From assembly GCF_004135365.1 (NCBI RefSeq), contig NZ_CP035492.1:2960001-3024000 (forward strand): a stretch of DNA of 64,000 bases, read 5' to 3'. The notes below the pieces were generated by a model. The model worked only from the letters and a program-made list of their open reading frames with translations. It made no database searches and was not told where the DNA came from. The first letter of the stretch is position 1. Every line of letters begins with the position of its first letter. Below are positions 1 through 7,427 of the stretch, in pieces. This DNA comes from Paenibacillus protaetiae (lineage in GTDB: Bacteria > Bacillota > Bacilli > Paenibacillales > Paenibacillaceae). The translations under genes and the position numbers were made by a program.

Positions 1-280
1 TTGCTTGCATAAATCGGGATACTTTCCCATTAGGATTCAGTACGGCCTGCTCATAAGCCCTTGCAGCTTCATCATCCCAATGCCACGTGTCTTCGAATGC
101 TTTAATCTGTGCTTTAGAAGATGTACCATCTTTTTCTTCAAACAATACATTAAAATTTTGATTACTGTTAAACGGCGGGTCCAAATAAACAAGATCTACT
201 GAGTATTCTTTAATATATCTGCATAGTATATCTAAGTTATCCCCATAAAATAGTATGTTCTTATCCAGCCTCATCACCAT
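1..280 (-). CDS. Site-specific DNA methyltransferase, N-terminal part (runs off window)
   Basis: The minus strand is open from an ATG at 280 to the window edge (93 codons seen). The protein starts MVMRLDKNILFYGDNLDIL and then has VDLVYLDPPFNSNQNF. The D-P-P-F tetrapeptide is motif IV of amino-methyltransferases (N6-adenine or N4-cytosine), and the preceding YGDNLDIL is usual for type III/beta-class enzymes. A GGAGA lies just before the start. It sits outside the ssrA-type repeat at 545-565, so it belongs to the sequence beyond the island or to another accessory block. Specificity and any restriction partner lie outside the window. Confidence 0.8.
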   Translation of the reverse strand, partial: MVMRLDKNILFYGDNLDILCRYIKEYSVDLVYLDPPFNSNQNFNVLFEEKDGTSSKAQIKAFEDTWHWDDEAARAYEQAVLNPNGKVSRFMQA

Positions 281-515
281 CCTGGTCTCCAAGAATGGTA
301 TACGTTATGCTTGTAAACAGTTGTACAATTACCATAATTTACAAAACATCTTATTTGATGATCTTTATGCATAATTCGCCTAAAACGAGGTTACCACTAG
401 AAACATTGCTCCCGTACATCCCCTTGAATCAGTGGCTCTCTACTGGCTAAATCAACAGCTCCAGCAAGTCCTTCCTAATCACAACGCACCCTCCTGCAAC
501 GGGACTATTAGATAC
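281..515. other. Intergenic stretch without a clear gene
   Basis: No gene is supported here. On the minus strand a well placed AGGAGG at about 493-498 precedes a GTG and only 11 codons (MIRKDLLELLI), ending near 448. This could be the head of a destroyed gene. Confidence 0.4.
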
Positions 516-545
516 AAAAAGACCACCTCATGAGGTGGTCTTTTT
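516..545 (-). terminator. Intrinsic terminator, probably the displaced native ssrA terminator
   Basis: The 20-base palindrome at 521-540 (GACCACCT, loop CATG, AGGTGGTC) is flanked by A5 and T5, so it works on both strands. On the minus strand it directly follows a copy of the tmRNA 3' end (545-565), the same relation a tmRNA has to its own terminator. The intact ssrA at 37463-37827 lacks a good terminator of its own, which supports displacement by the insertion. Confidence 0.75.
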
Positions 546-565
546 GATAGTATTGGTGGGGGCGA
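545..565 (-). repeat. Left copy of tmRNA 3'-end direct repeat (attL-like)
   Basis: The 21 bases match 37454-37474 at 20 of 21 positions, in the same orientation. On the minus strand they read as the tmRNA acceptor end with CCA, then AATACTATCA. The one difference changes the acceptor strand from CGCCTCC to CGCCCCC. That would replace the G3-U70 pair needed for alanine charging by G-C, so this copy could not serve a working tmRNA. The pair of repeats bounds the island. Confidence 0.7.
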
Positions 566-770
566 ACCGCGGCTGTGCAAAACCACAATTCGCCGCTACG
601 TGTTGATGCGGATGCTTAGTGAGGCGGCTTGAAAACGGAACCTTCCCGAAATCAAGAAGTTCATCGGTAGCTATGTAGAGAAGGTGATCGTCTATAAGGA
701 ACATGTAGAGCTTATCCTAAACCTACATGTCGATGAAAAAACAAAATCCACAATTCGCCGACGGGTTTAG
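566..770 (+). pseudogene. Large serine recombinase C-terminal remnant
   Basis: Two in-frame pieces end in similar tails. The first (about 567-632) reads KTTIRRYVLMRMLSEAA then stop. The second (633-770) reads NLPEIKKFIGSYVEKVIVYK, continues with EHVELILNLHVDEK, and ends STIRRRV then stop. The second is typical of the extreme C terminus of large serine site-specific recombinases. No catalytic domain remains. The 13-base string CCACAATTCGCCG occurs in both tails, suggesting rearrangement. Its position against the attL-like repeat suggests an older recombinase-borne element used this site (inference). Confidence 0.6.
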
Positions 771-872
771 AGTACACAACCTCAATTCTAACTTCAGCGT
801 TAGTGCGATCTTAAGCATACCCATAATCAGACGATCCATACTGTCTAATAATGGATCCTCTTTTATTTATTC

Positions 873-1379
873 TTATAAATAAGCCCTGTATTTAGATTGA
901 ATACTTTCTAATACATCTTGAACTTGTAATATTGGAATGCCTAGTCTGGTAGCCACCTTATTAATATTACGATCTTCCAGCATCAGTGAAATCACTTGCT
1001 TTTCCATTCGAGACAATTGATCTGTAAAGCAGTTTACATCAAAAAGAGTATCATCATATGGATCTGCCCTTAAAACATCATTTAATGTTGCTGAGACACT
1101 ATGAGGAGTTAAAGGTGCATCAAGTGAGATGATAGATTCCGGTTTTCTCATCGCCCATGCTTCTTTGTTCTTTTGTTTCAAAATTAATTTAACCTGAGAT
1201 AACATGTACTCTTTAAAACTTCCATGATGTGTCCTGTATGTACGGATAGCATGAATGATTGCGAATGTACCTTCTGCAATTCGATCCTCTAATTCCAACC
1301 CTTTATATGCTGCTTTACATTCCTGAGTGACAAGAGAAGTATAATATATTACAACATCTTGTTCGGTAATCTTTTGCAT
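873..1379 (-). CDS. Sigma-70-like small sigma factor or sigma-related protein
   Basis: 168 aa. Residues about 30-75 (RIAEGTFAIIHAIRTYR, then FKEYMLSQVKLIL) resemble sigma region 2. The C terminus (LSRMEKQVISLMLEDRNINK, then VATRLGIPILQVQDVLESIQ) is laid out like the region 4 helix-turn-helix. An AGGA lies about 8 bases before the ATG. Phage and ICE modules of Firmicutes often carry such proteins. The match is by pattern only; a non-sigma HTH protein is the alternative. Confidence 0.5.
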   Translation of the reverse strand: MQKITEQDVVIYYTSLVTQECKAAYKGLELEDRIAEGTFAIIHAIRTYRTHHGSFKEYMLSQVKLILKQKNKEAWAMRKPESIISLDAPLTPHSVSATLNDVLRADPYDDTLFDVNCFTDQLSRMEKQVISLMLEDRNINKVATRLGIPILQVQDVLESIQSKYRAYL

Positions 1380-1408
1380 TATATTGTTCCTGGGATGAAT
1401 TACTTCGA

Positions 1409-1650
1409 ATTCGAAACTTAGGTGCAGTCAGTTTACAGCACTTAATAGAACTTCTTAGACGGGCTTCTCTACACCCAGAAAAGCTGAATACAGCCTTAAT
1501 CAACAAAAATGAACAGTTAAAACCACCGGGATCGTTAAGGATCTTGCACAGAAATACGAAAAAAGAGCAATAGATTCGTTCAGTACCGAAAAGACGCCAA
1601 AGCAACAAGAAATCCTTCAGAAACTTCGAGCCATGGGGATGATAACTTAA
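1409..1650 (+). pseudogene. Frameshifted C-terminal gene remnant, function unknown
   Basis: One frame reads RNLGAVSLQHLIELLRRASL, then HPEKLNTALINKNEQ, and is then lost. The next frame continues TTGIVKDLAQKYEKRAIDSF and on to KLRAMGMIT and a stop at 1650. Amino-acid composition and the smooth junction suggest one original gene with a single-base frameshift. There is no start codon or ribosome site. I do not recognise the family. Confidence 0.4.
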
Positions 1651-1680
1651 AAGGCCAGCATCCAAAAGGGGTGCTGGCCA
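1649..1680. terminator. Hairpin after the remnant gene
   Basis: GGCCAGCA (1653-1660) pairs with TGCTGGCC (1672-1679). On the minus strand it is followed by TTTTAAG; the plus side has no T run. It probably terminated the decayed gene ending at 1650 or an opposing transcript. Nothing else is seen between 1681 and 1879. Confidence 0.4.
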
Positions 1681-1879
1681 ATGTTACGATTTGAGAATTT
1701 TACATATACGTTTTCGGGATCTGTTATATTTTGAGTTTACACCGTTTTGGGGAAGCTTTCTGCGGTGTTTTCTTATTCAAACCCTTCTATGTCCTTTACT
1801 TCAAACCATTCTCCGTCTGAACCTCATGCTTTCCACTTTATCCATTTTTGAAGCTATTTACATGCCTTCGTGACTTTTC

Positions 1880-2191
1880 TCACTCTTCTTCCTTTATTTT
1901 TACAGCTATATAAGCCGTAAAGCTAATTAGCGTTAATAAAGCACATATCTTAAGCAGTCTTTCCATTTGCACAACATTTACATTTATTAATAAATACCTG
2001 AAGGTATCGGCTCCTTCTGCAACTAATACAATGAAACCTGGAATTAAATAAATAGTCAGAAGTAAAAACAAAAATGTTATGGTCAACAAAAAGTTCTTTA
2101 GTATATGCTCACTTCTCAACAAGTTTCCAAAAATAATAATCAAACACAAAACTATGATAGCAACGATGAAAAAACTAATTAAAGCACTCAA
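1880..2191 (-). CDS. Small three-helix membrane protein
   Basis: 103 aa from a TTG at 2191, chosen because GAGGAGG lies 7 bases upstream; an ATG farther up lacks such a site. Hydrophobic segments lie near the N terminus (ALISFFIVAIIVLCLIIIF), in the middle (FLLTITFLFLLLTIYLIPGF) and at the end (LLKICALLTLISFTAYIAV). The tail is charged (KIKEEE). No family was recognised. It lies in the decayed stretch left of the transposon. Confidence 0.5.
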   Translation of the reverse strand: MSALISFFIVAIIVLCLIIIFGNLLRSEHILKNFLLTITFLFLLLTIYLIPGFIVLVAEGADTFRYLLINVNVVQMERLLKICALLTLISFTAYIAVKIKEEE

Positions 2192-2630
2192 AGAGTTGCC
2201 CTCCTCTAAATGAATTAAACAGAGCACAATTGTGCTCTGTTTTAATAATACATGAATAATAGGAGAAGGACATATTATGTGTTTGCGCTCCTATTCCAGA
2301 GTTATAAATATCATTCCCATTCCACATAAAATAAGAAAATTTAAGTTTTAAACTCTTTTGTCCTGGAGTATCATAATGTCCAACTGTAATAACTGTATCA
2401 AGACTATGCGTCATAAGAGAGAACTCTTTTGTTTTAGGAACAGTTATTTTAACTCTTCTTGTTTTCTCACTTCCACTATTATCGAACACTTTAAGAGTAT
2501 TTGCGGCAACACTTTCACCCTTAGTATATTCCAAACCGAAAGTCAAACCTGTTTTAGGTAACGCAAGTCCCCAATCTACTTTAAGTTTAACACTAGAAAG
2601 AGTGGAATATGAAGAATCCCAAAGGCAAAG
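2175..2630 (-). pseudogene. 5'-truncated gene, possibly a secreted beta-rich protein
   Basis: An open frame with no start begins after a stop at 2631-2633. It reads WDSSYSTLSSVKLKVDWGLA, then FGLEYTKGESVAANTLKVFD, with later segments of alternating polar and hydrophobic residues. This looks like the body of an exported protein that lost its signal peptide. The last 20 or so codons run through the palindromic terminator at 2217-2242, so the native stop was probably near 2250. Family unknown. Confidence 0.35.
2217..2242. terminator. Bidirectional intrinsic terminator
   Basis: A perfect inverted repeat AAACAGAGCACAA/TTGTGCTCTGTTT with A/T runs at both sides lies between the remnant gene and the small membrane gene. 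Confidence 0.65.
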
Positions 2631-2656
2631 TTAATTGCGGTTTATATTTTTATAGG

Positions 2657-2977
2657 CTAAAAATGAGTTAGCGTTACTTGCTGTAAATGCCGACCGCACG
2701 TTTGAGAACCGGTCCTTTTTGTTTTAACCGGCTGGATCCTCGTGATCTCCGGCACAATCGCCTGAACTATCCGCTTCGTGCTGTCTGCATAGGCTTCATC
2801 AATAAATGTCTTCACTACCCTTGATGCAATGTTTTCCGGCGTGAATAAATCCTCATCCATATGGTCATTTAAAGCATCTGCGATCTTCTGCAATTTCTGA
2901 TACTCTGCCCTCTTCAAACCAATGACAAGCGATCGATACTTTAAATACGGATCAATAAATTCACTAAAAATCCCCAT
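2657..2977 (-). CDS. Hypothetical protein, probably plasmid/ICE maintenance type
   Basis: 106 aa, ATG at 2977 with a GGGGTGAAGGG ribosome site. It reads MGIFSEFIDPYLKYRSLVIG, then LKRAEYQKLQKIADALNDHM, mostly helical, with an acidic middle. The last 25 residues (after RIQPVKTKRTG) have a different composition and may come from a frameshifted end. It lies 15 bases after the 194-aa gene and is probably co-transcribed with it. No function is assigned. Confidence 0.5.
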   Translation of the reverse strand: MGIFSEFIDPYLKYRSLVIGLKRAEYQKLQKIADALNDHMDEDLFTPENIASRVVKTFIDEAYADSTKRIVQAIVPEITRIQPVKTKRTGSQTCGRHLQQVTLTHF

Positions 2978-2992
2978 CCCTTCACCCCTCTC

Positions 2993-3577
2993 TTACTTGA
3001 AAATGCTCCAAACGTTTGGAATCCCTTTCTGATTCGTAACAGCAACCAGTTTTTCCGCCGGCTCTTCAATCCTTGTGATTTTCACCCACTCCATGCCAGG
3101 TGCTACTTTTTGAATGATGGTTAAATTCCGTAGCGCATATTCGATCAGAAGCTTGGCCGCATGTGCAAAAAACGAAAGCCCGAGCGCGATCTGCAGCTCC
3201 GTCAGTTGCTCCACTACCGGCTGCGACAGTTTGATTTTAAACCGGCCTGCCCCCTCTTTGCCAAAATCAATGAGCGAATTTGCGTCTGCTGTTTCAAATC
3301 CTGGATACATCGTATGGCCCCGGTCGTTCACAACATACGGGCGTTTAAAGTACGTTCGGAAAAACTCAATCGCCGTTTCGTCATACAAAGCGGCTTCCAA
3401 AAGCCGTGTGCCGACATCGCCTTCGGGACAATTCAAATGACGCGCAATCCGATAAATGTAAACTCGATGCTCATCTTTTATGTAAGGTGCTGTATGCACT
3501 TTCTTATCCGATCTTGTCTTTCTTGTCTTTCCACCTTGCTCTTCTGCCCTCCCCTTCCCCAAAACAAACGCCTCCAT
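2993..3577 (-). CDS. Hypothetical protein, possible DNA-binding regulator of plasmid type
   Basis: 194 aa. The N terminus is basic (GKTRKTRSDKKVHTAPYIK), followed by YIYRIARHLNCPEGDVGTRL, which is built like the ribbon-helix-helix or short HTH part of plasmid copy or partition proteins. A second copy of that pattern (FKIKLSQPVVEQLTELQIAL) is near residues 112-135, so the protein may hold two related halves. It is followed by the 106-aa gene. Function not assigned. Confidence 0.5.
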   Translation of the reverse strand: MEAFVLGKGRAEEQGGKTRKTRSDKKVHTAPYIKDEHRVYIYRIARHLNCPEGDVGTRLLEAALYDETAIEFFRTYFKRPYVVNDRGHTMYPGFETADANSLIDFGKEGAGRFKIKLSQPVVEQLTELQIALGLSFFAHAAKLLIEYALRNLTIIQKVAPGMEWVKITRIEEPAEKLVAVTNQKGIPNVWSIFK

Positions 3578-3708
3578 TCAGCTCATTATTCGTGGAACCG
3601 TGTTCCGCAGTTCCTACCATAATTCTATGAGACAAGAGGGGGTTAATATGCTAGAAACTTGTCCAAACTATCTAGTAATATGGGATATTTTTTTGAGGAG
3701 GAAAAAAC

Positions 3709-3843
3709 ATGTTACTCGTTAAAAAACCTTTTTTACAATGGACGGCCGAAGAGAAAACACAGTTTGGCAAAGAAGTTCTGGACTACGCACGTGAAACCGG
3801 ACAATTGAAAAAAAGTAAAAAGAAAAACCGCCGGCAAAAATAA
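3709..3843 (+). CDS. Short basic protein, 44 aa
   Basis: ATG at 3709 preceded by GAGGAGG at 6-7 bases. It reads MLLVKKPFLQWTAEEKTQFG, then KEVLDYARETGQ, and ends in a lysine/arginine tail (KKSKKKNRRQK). The strong ribosome site and charge bias support a real gene, divergent from 2993-3577. Unknown function. The stretch 3844-4036 after it shows nothing recognisable. Confidence 0.5.
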   Translation: MLLVKKPFLQWTAEEKTQFGKEVLDYARETGQLKKSKKKNRRQK

Positions 3844-4036
3844 GAAATTAAGGCGGGGTTCTCTAATAAAGGTCTGTAATATCAGTTTTGATTTACGTTA
3901 AAATCAGACGTTTCCTTGCCAATCCGGGAACGAACCATTCCCATCGTTTTCCGGGCCGCGCCATTCGTAGGGCCGAGGAAGTGGACGGCCTCCGGATGAG
4001 TGCAGACCGATTGCAGAGCTTCGCTTTCAATGTAAC

Positions 4037-4062
4037 AAAACAGCCGGCTCCCCGGCTGTTTT
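4037..4062 (-). terminator. Intrinsic terminator of the 4064-4444 gene
   Basis: AAAACAGCCGG, loop, CCGGCTGTTTT lies directly after the stop codon of the minus-strand gene at 4064. Confidence 0.75.
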
Positions 4063-4063
4063 C

Positions 4064-4444
4064 CTATGCTACGACGTATTGTCCTCTCATCTTCCTTGAA
4101 ATGAACCCCTCTGCCTCCAGTTCCTGCAGCGTACGCCGAATCGTCGCCTCCAGTGTATTCGTCTTTTGTAGCTTTGTCGGGAAATTCTTTTTGATGCTTT
4201 CGAACACCGTTGCCGGCGTAATCTCCTGCAGCCTAACCATTACGTTTTTCACTGCTGTTTTCCAGGTCACAAAAGCATCTGCGTCCATTTTTTTGTATTG
4301 CGCCGGCGCCAGAATCCACAAATCCCCTCCTGGTCGGTAGTCCGTTCGGAAAAGCAGCAAGTGCTCGGTAACAATAGGAATGAATTTTCTTTCGCAGTAC
4401 TCACCGGCTTGCGTTAGCCCCTCACTGACTTTCACAGCACTCAC
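4064..4444 (-). CDS. Hypothetical protein with winged-helix-like C terminus
   Basis: 126 aa from a GTG at 4444. The last third (TLEATIRRTLQELEAEGFIS, then RKMRGQYVVA) has the helix-wing pattern of winged-helix DNA-binding domains. The middle (TDYRPGGDLWILAPAQYKKM) is not recognised. The first 20 codons lie inside the 40-bp tandem repeat at 4390-4501, so the start is uncertain and the 5' end may be rearranged. Confidence 0.45.
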   Translation of the reverse strand: MSAVKVSEGLTQAGEYCERKFIPIVTEHLLLFRTDYRPGGDLWILAPAQYKKMDADAFVTWKTAVKNVMVRLQEITPATVFESIKKNFPTKLQKTNTLEATIRRTLQELEAEGFISRKMRGQYVVA

Positions 4445-4501
4445 CGGCGTGCATCAGCTCCTTATTCGCTTTCGCAGCACTCACCGGCTTGCGTCAACTT
4501 C
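4390..4501. repeat. 40-bp tandem repeat, about 2.8 units
   Basis: Units begin TTTCGCAGTACTCACC at 4390, TTTCACAGCACTCACC at 4430 and TTTCGCAGCACTCACC at 4470, an exact 40-base period with scattered changes. The repeat overlaps the 5' end of the 4064-4444 gene. As 40 is not a multiple of 3, gain or loss of a unit would shift frames. Confidence 0.8.
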
Positions 4502-4516
4502 ACTTACAGAAAAATA

Positions 4517-4555
4517 AAGAAGGAGCAATGGTTATAAACCCCATTGCTCCTTCTT
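4517..4555. terminator. Strong bidirectional terminator beside the transposon edge
   Basis: The 15-base perfect stem AAGAAGGAGCAATGG / CCATTGCTCCTTCTT has a 9-base loop. It lies 33 bases outside the inverted repeat at 4588 and would insulate the element from its left neighbour. Confidence 0.7.
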
Positions 4556-4587
4556 GTCTTCGGCCACTCGCCTTCAAAAACATACAA

Positions 4588-4619
4588 GCCACCACCAATA
4601 CTATCAGAAAAGCGACCTC
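4588..4619 (+). repeat. Inverted repeat, left edge
   Basis: Reads inward GCCACCACCAATACTATCAG and on to GACCTC. It matches the minus strand of 37441-37472 at 31 of 32 bases. It contains the tmRNA 3'-terminal CCACCA plus the bases that follow it, so the left end carries a copy of the target-side sequence. Confidence 0.8.
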
Positions 4620-4632
4620 TATCATTTAAATC

Positions 4633-4767
4633 AAAAGTTTGCCGTTTATTCAATCATAAAATTGCCGAAAAGACAACTGAATGGTCAGCTTTTTCACAGT
4701 AAAACCAATCAAGATTAAACCATATGATTGCCGAAGGTTCATTATAAAAGCAATCGTTTGCCGAAAG
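4633..4767 (+). promoter_or_regulatory. Candidate TnsB-binding boxes, left end
   Basis: Four boxes lie on the plus strand: AAAAGTTTGCCG (4633-4644), CATAAAATTGCCGAAAAG (from 4655), CATATGATTGCCGAAGG (4721-4737) and AAAGCAATCGTTTGCCGAAAG without its last base (4747-4766). The last two closely resemble boxes at 37362-37408. Arrays of short repeats inside each end are the usual TnsB sites of Tn7-like elements. The assignment is by pattern. Confidence 0.5.
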
Positions 4768-4775
4768 TACTTGAA

Positions 4776-6164
4776 TCAAGTTTTCTTTTCCACAAATTCT
4801 TTAATCTTCTCATAATAATAATTCATCAATTCTTGTTTGAATGTTATATGTGTATAGCCCATGAGCTTTTTTAACATTGATGTTGTCGGCACTGATCCAT
4901 TCGCGTGATAATAATCTTTAATGACAATTTCCATTTTATTTTTTTCCATTTGTATCTTCTCATTTTTCTTATTTGTCCTATGGTTGGTATATTTTGTTGC
5001 CAGCATTTTTGCTTCTTCGGGGAAGCTTTTCCGAAGGTATGATTCTTGTATGTTTAGTTCCTTTGCAATATTATTGAATGAAAGAGGAGGGTCATCACTT
5101 AGAAAATCTGTTAGTTTATTCCGTACTATTTCCTTATCAATTTTTGACCATTTACTCTCGAGCATGAAATACTTTTTTGAGTCTTGTAGTAATTCATTAG
5201 GCTTTCTTTTAATTTGAGTAAACTCCCCTCCAGTGCACACGCTGACTAATTCTATCCCTAGAACGTAACAAAACCATAATAATAAATTAAAATGGGGGTT
5301 AGCTGCGCCCCTGCAATAAGCATTTATTTGTCTTCTCTTATTTTCCAACAAAAAAAGCCTGGATAATACTCTGTCATTATTATCACAGTAATTTTTTCGG
5401 AAAGACTGAAGTGCATTACATATTGAGGATGTGTCAACAAATTCTTTTGGATACATCAATAAATTTCCGATACTATCACATAACCACACTTGGAATAAAA
5501 GTTCATCTTCCGATTCAACTAGTCGGACTTCATTAACGGAAGCCAAAGACTTAAAACAATAAATACAGTGAGATGGCAATGAGCGGTTATTAATAATTGG
5601 TATCTCCATATTGCAACCAGGGCAACTTGTCTGAAGTAATGTCTTATGTACTGGACATATTTTTATTAACTCAATCGACCATATTAAAGGGTCATAAAGT
5701 GCCTCCCCCTCTTTTTCCCACTTAGAATAACATTGTATGCACCAATGTTTTTGCTTCTTAACAATTGCCTTATTTCTAGGGATAAACACCCATTTCTTTA
5801 GATTCATTTCGGAAATATCTGATCTCTGGGTTAATTTTGTTAGGGCATTCTCCATATCCGTGCATATGGTCCCAAAGCAGTTAATTGAAAAAGCGTCTTT
5901 ATAAAAAGTGCTGGTCACTTTATTCGAATGATAAGGATAAATTCTGGGATTCTCAAAATTCGGGGAACATTCAAAAGAAACCAAAGACCCGACGTCAGTG
6001 CAATGAGCCTCTGACAGCCGGGTTATATAACTAACTAAGCCTTCTTTCATTGCCGTTCCCAATCCTCTTGGCTGCAGCGGATAAAGACGACTCCTAGTAT
6101 CCATAATATGCTTAACTTTATCCTCGTCTATGCTAAGAACATCAAACAACAAATTATCCTCCAT
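4776..6164 (-). CDS. tniQ: TniQ/TnsD-family target-selection protein (copy 1)
   Basis: 462 aa. The N terminus has the TniQ signature RLYPLQPRGLGTAMKEGLVS then YITRLSEAH (residues 26-54). Zinc-binding pairs follow: C142/C145, C170/H173, C181/C184 and C200/C203. The C-terminal half has HTH-like stretches (SFNNIAKELNIQESYLRKSF). TniQ/TnsD proteins bind the target site and recruit TnsC. The length is closer to TnsD-like than to the short CRISPR-linked TniQ. It is the last gene before the left edge and follows tnsC by 17 bases. It is a candidate ssrA recogniser (inference). Confidence 0.85.
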   Translation of the reverse strand: MEDNLLFDVLSIDEDKVKHIMDTRSRLYPLQPRGLGTAMKEGLVSYITRLSEAHCTDVGSLVSFECSPNFENPRIYPYHSNKVTSTFYKDAFSINCFGTICTDMENALTKLTQRSDISEMNLKKWVFIPRNKAIVKKQKHWCIQCYSKWEKEGEALYDPLIWSIELIKICPVHKTLLQTSCPGCNMEIPIINNRSLPSHCIYCFKSLASVNEVRLVESEDELLFQVWLCDSIGNLLMYPKEFVDTSSICNALQSFRKNYCDNNDRVLSRLFLLENKRRQINAYCRGAANPHFNLLLWFCYVLGIELVSVCTGGEFTQIKRKPNELLQDSKKYFMLESKWSKIDKEIVRNKLTDFLSDDPPLSFNNIAKELNIQESYLRKSFPEEAKMLATKYTNHRTNKKNEKIQMEKNKMEIVIKDYYHANGSVPTTSMLKKLMGYTHITFKQELMNYYYEKIKEFVEKKT

Positions 6165-6181
6165 TATTAATTCCAGAGAAA

Positions 6182-7426
6182 TTACACAGCATCCGCATCT
6201 GATTCTGCTTTAGTTTCTCCGGTGCTCCATCCGGTAGCATCTCTTGTCGGTTTTCTATTCCCCGGTTTTGGATTTTTTGATTTACCCTTACCGTTGGTCT
6301 TCTTATCTTTCTTTCCCTGCGCCGTGGAAGACTTCTCTCCCTCCTCGTTTTCCTCTACTGGCAATGTATTTGCCATTAATAAGTTATATAACCTAGTTCT
6401 TTTTTCATTACTATCTAATAACTTAGCCTCGCCTTCGGTCGCCTCTCGAGCCATCTTTATACACTGATCTAGGGAAAGCGCATATTCTCGGAAATCATCC
6501 ATTGTTAATGACTCATTCCCCTTTAGCAATCCCATTTCCAATGTTTTAGTCAACCAATCTTTCAAGGTACCAATACAACCGATACATCTTTCGTAGAAAA
6601 AATCGGTGTTCCCAACAAGGTCGGGTTCACTCTTTAACGGCATGTTCTTTTGAAACATATATAGCGAACTCTCAAACCAATCCATATGCTCCGGATTATC
6701 CATACGATACCGTTGAAAATGAACATCGTCGCTTCGCCGCGATAACTGCCCACTTAAATTCGTAAATTGCAGCAGTTCATACGTTCCTATTAAAACAATC
6801 GGTGTATTTGAAAGAGAGGCCATTGATTTTATGGTATCCATCTGGCTTCTTAATCTCCTCCCGTTAGCCATTTTCATCATATGTTGAGCTTCATCTATCA
6901 GCAAAACAATTGGGCGACGGTTTTTTAATGTTGATTCTACCGCAATTCTGAATTTGCGATTCGGGTCCTGCGCTTTTGTTTTTGGTAATCCATCTCTTTC
7001 ACGTAACGCATCGTAATCGATTTTATTGTTTATTGCTATTTCTCTAAATTCTTCAAGTAATCGAATGTAAAAGTCCTTCCAGTCAAAAATACCAGTATCT
7101 GAGGCAACAGCTTCTAAAGCAGCATATGGAATTACTCCTTTATCCATCTCAAGCACAGGCATCATTCTTTCAATGATCGTACTTTGCACCTTTTTATAAA
7201 TGGTTGTTTTCCCCACTCCACTTGGACCATACAAAAACTGAATACTTCTATTAGAAGGATTAAAAATGTTGTCAATAAATTTATTGTAGGCTTCAGTTAA
7301 TAACGGATGAGCAACTGTATATTTTTTAAAATAATTTATTTTCTCTTTAGTTGATTTATCGAGCAAATGCTTTGGAAACCCAAATGATTCTTCCTGTTCT
7401 ACTTCACATCCAGTAACTTCATTCAT
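6182..7426 (-). CDS. tnsC: TnsC/TniB-type AAA+ ATPase, transposition regulator
   Basis: 414 aa from the ATG at 7426, chosen because GGGGAG lies 8 bases upstream and the ATG follows the tnsB stop by one base; an upstream in-frame ATG lies inside tnsB. Walker A is YGPSGVGKTT (residues 66-75). Walker B is IVLLIDEAQHMM (about 173-184). The C terminus is a lysine- and asparagine-rich tail. TnsC links the TniQ-bound target to the transposase. It sits between the transposase gene and tniQ copy 1, as in Tn7-like operons. Confidence 0.88.
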   Translation of the reverse strand: MNEVTGCEVEQEESFGFPKHLLDKSTKEKINYFKKYTVAHPLLTEAYNKFIDNIFNPSNRSIQFLYGPSGVGKTTIYKKVQSTIIERMMPVLEMDKGVIPYAALEAVASDTGIFDWKDFYIRLLEEFREIAINNKIDYDALRERDGLPKTKAQDPNRKFRIAVESTLKNRRPIVLLIDEAQHMMKMANGRRLRSQMDTIKSMASLSNTPIVLIGTYELLQFTNLSGQLSRRSDDVHFQRYRMDNPEHMDWFESSLYMFQKNMPLKSEPDLVGNTDFFYERCIGCIGTLKDWLTKTLEMGLLKGNESLTMDDFREYALSLDQCIKMAREATEGEAKLLDSNEKRTRLYNLLMANTLPVEENEEGEKSSTAQGKKDKKTNGKGKSKNPKPGNRKPTRDATGWSTGETKAESDADAV

Positions 7427-7427
7427 T

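Noticed and set aside
545-565. Reading the left repeat as the original functional tmRNA end because it pairs perfectly with the 5' strand
   Set aside because: Perfect pairing removes G3-U70 needed for alanine charging, so the right copy is the functional one.
1315-1665. 116-codon minus-strand frame overlapping the sigma-like gene start
   Set aside because: Shadow of the plus-strand remnant at 1409-1650; product cysteine/phenylalanine-rich without family features.
4555-4575. TGTCTTCGGCC as the true left transposon terminus (5'-TGT)
   Set aside because: No matching inverted TGT terminus was found at the right edge, and no 5-bp duplication supports it.
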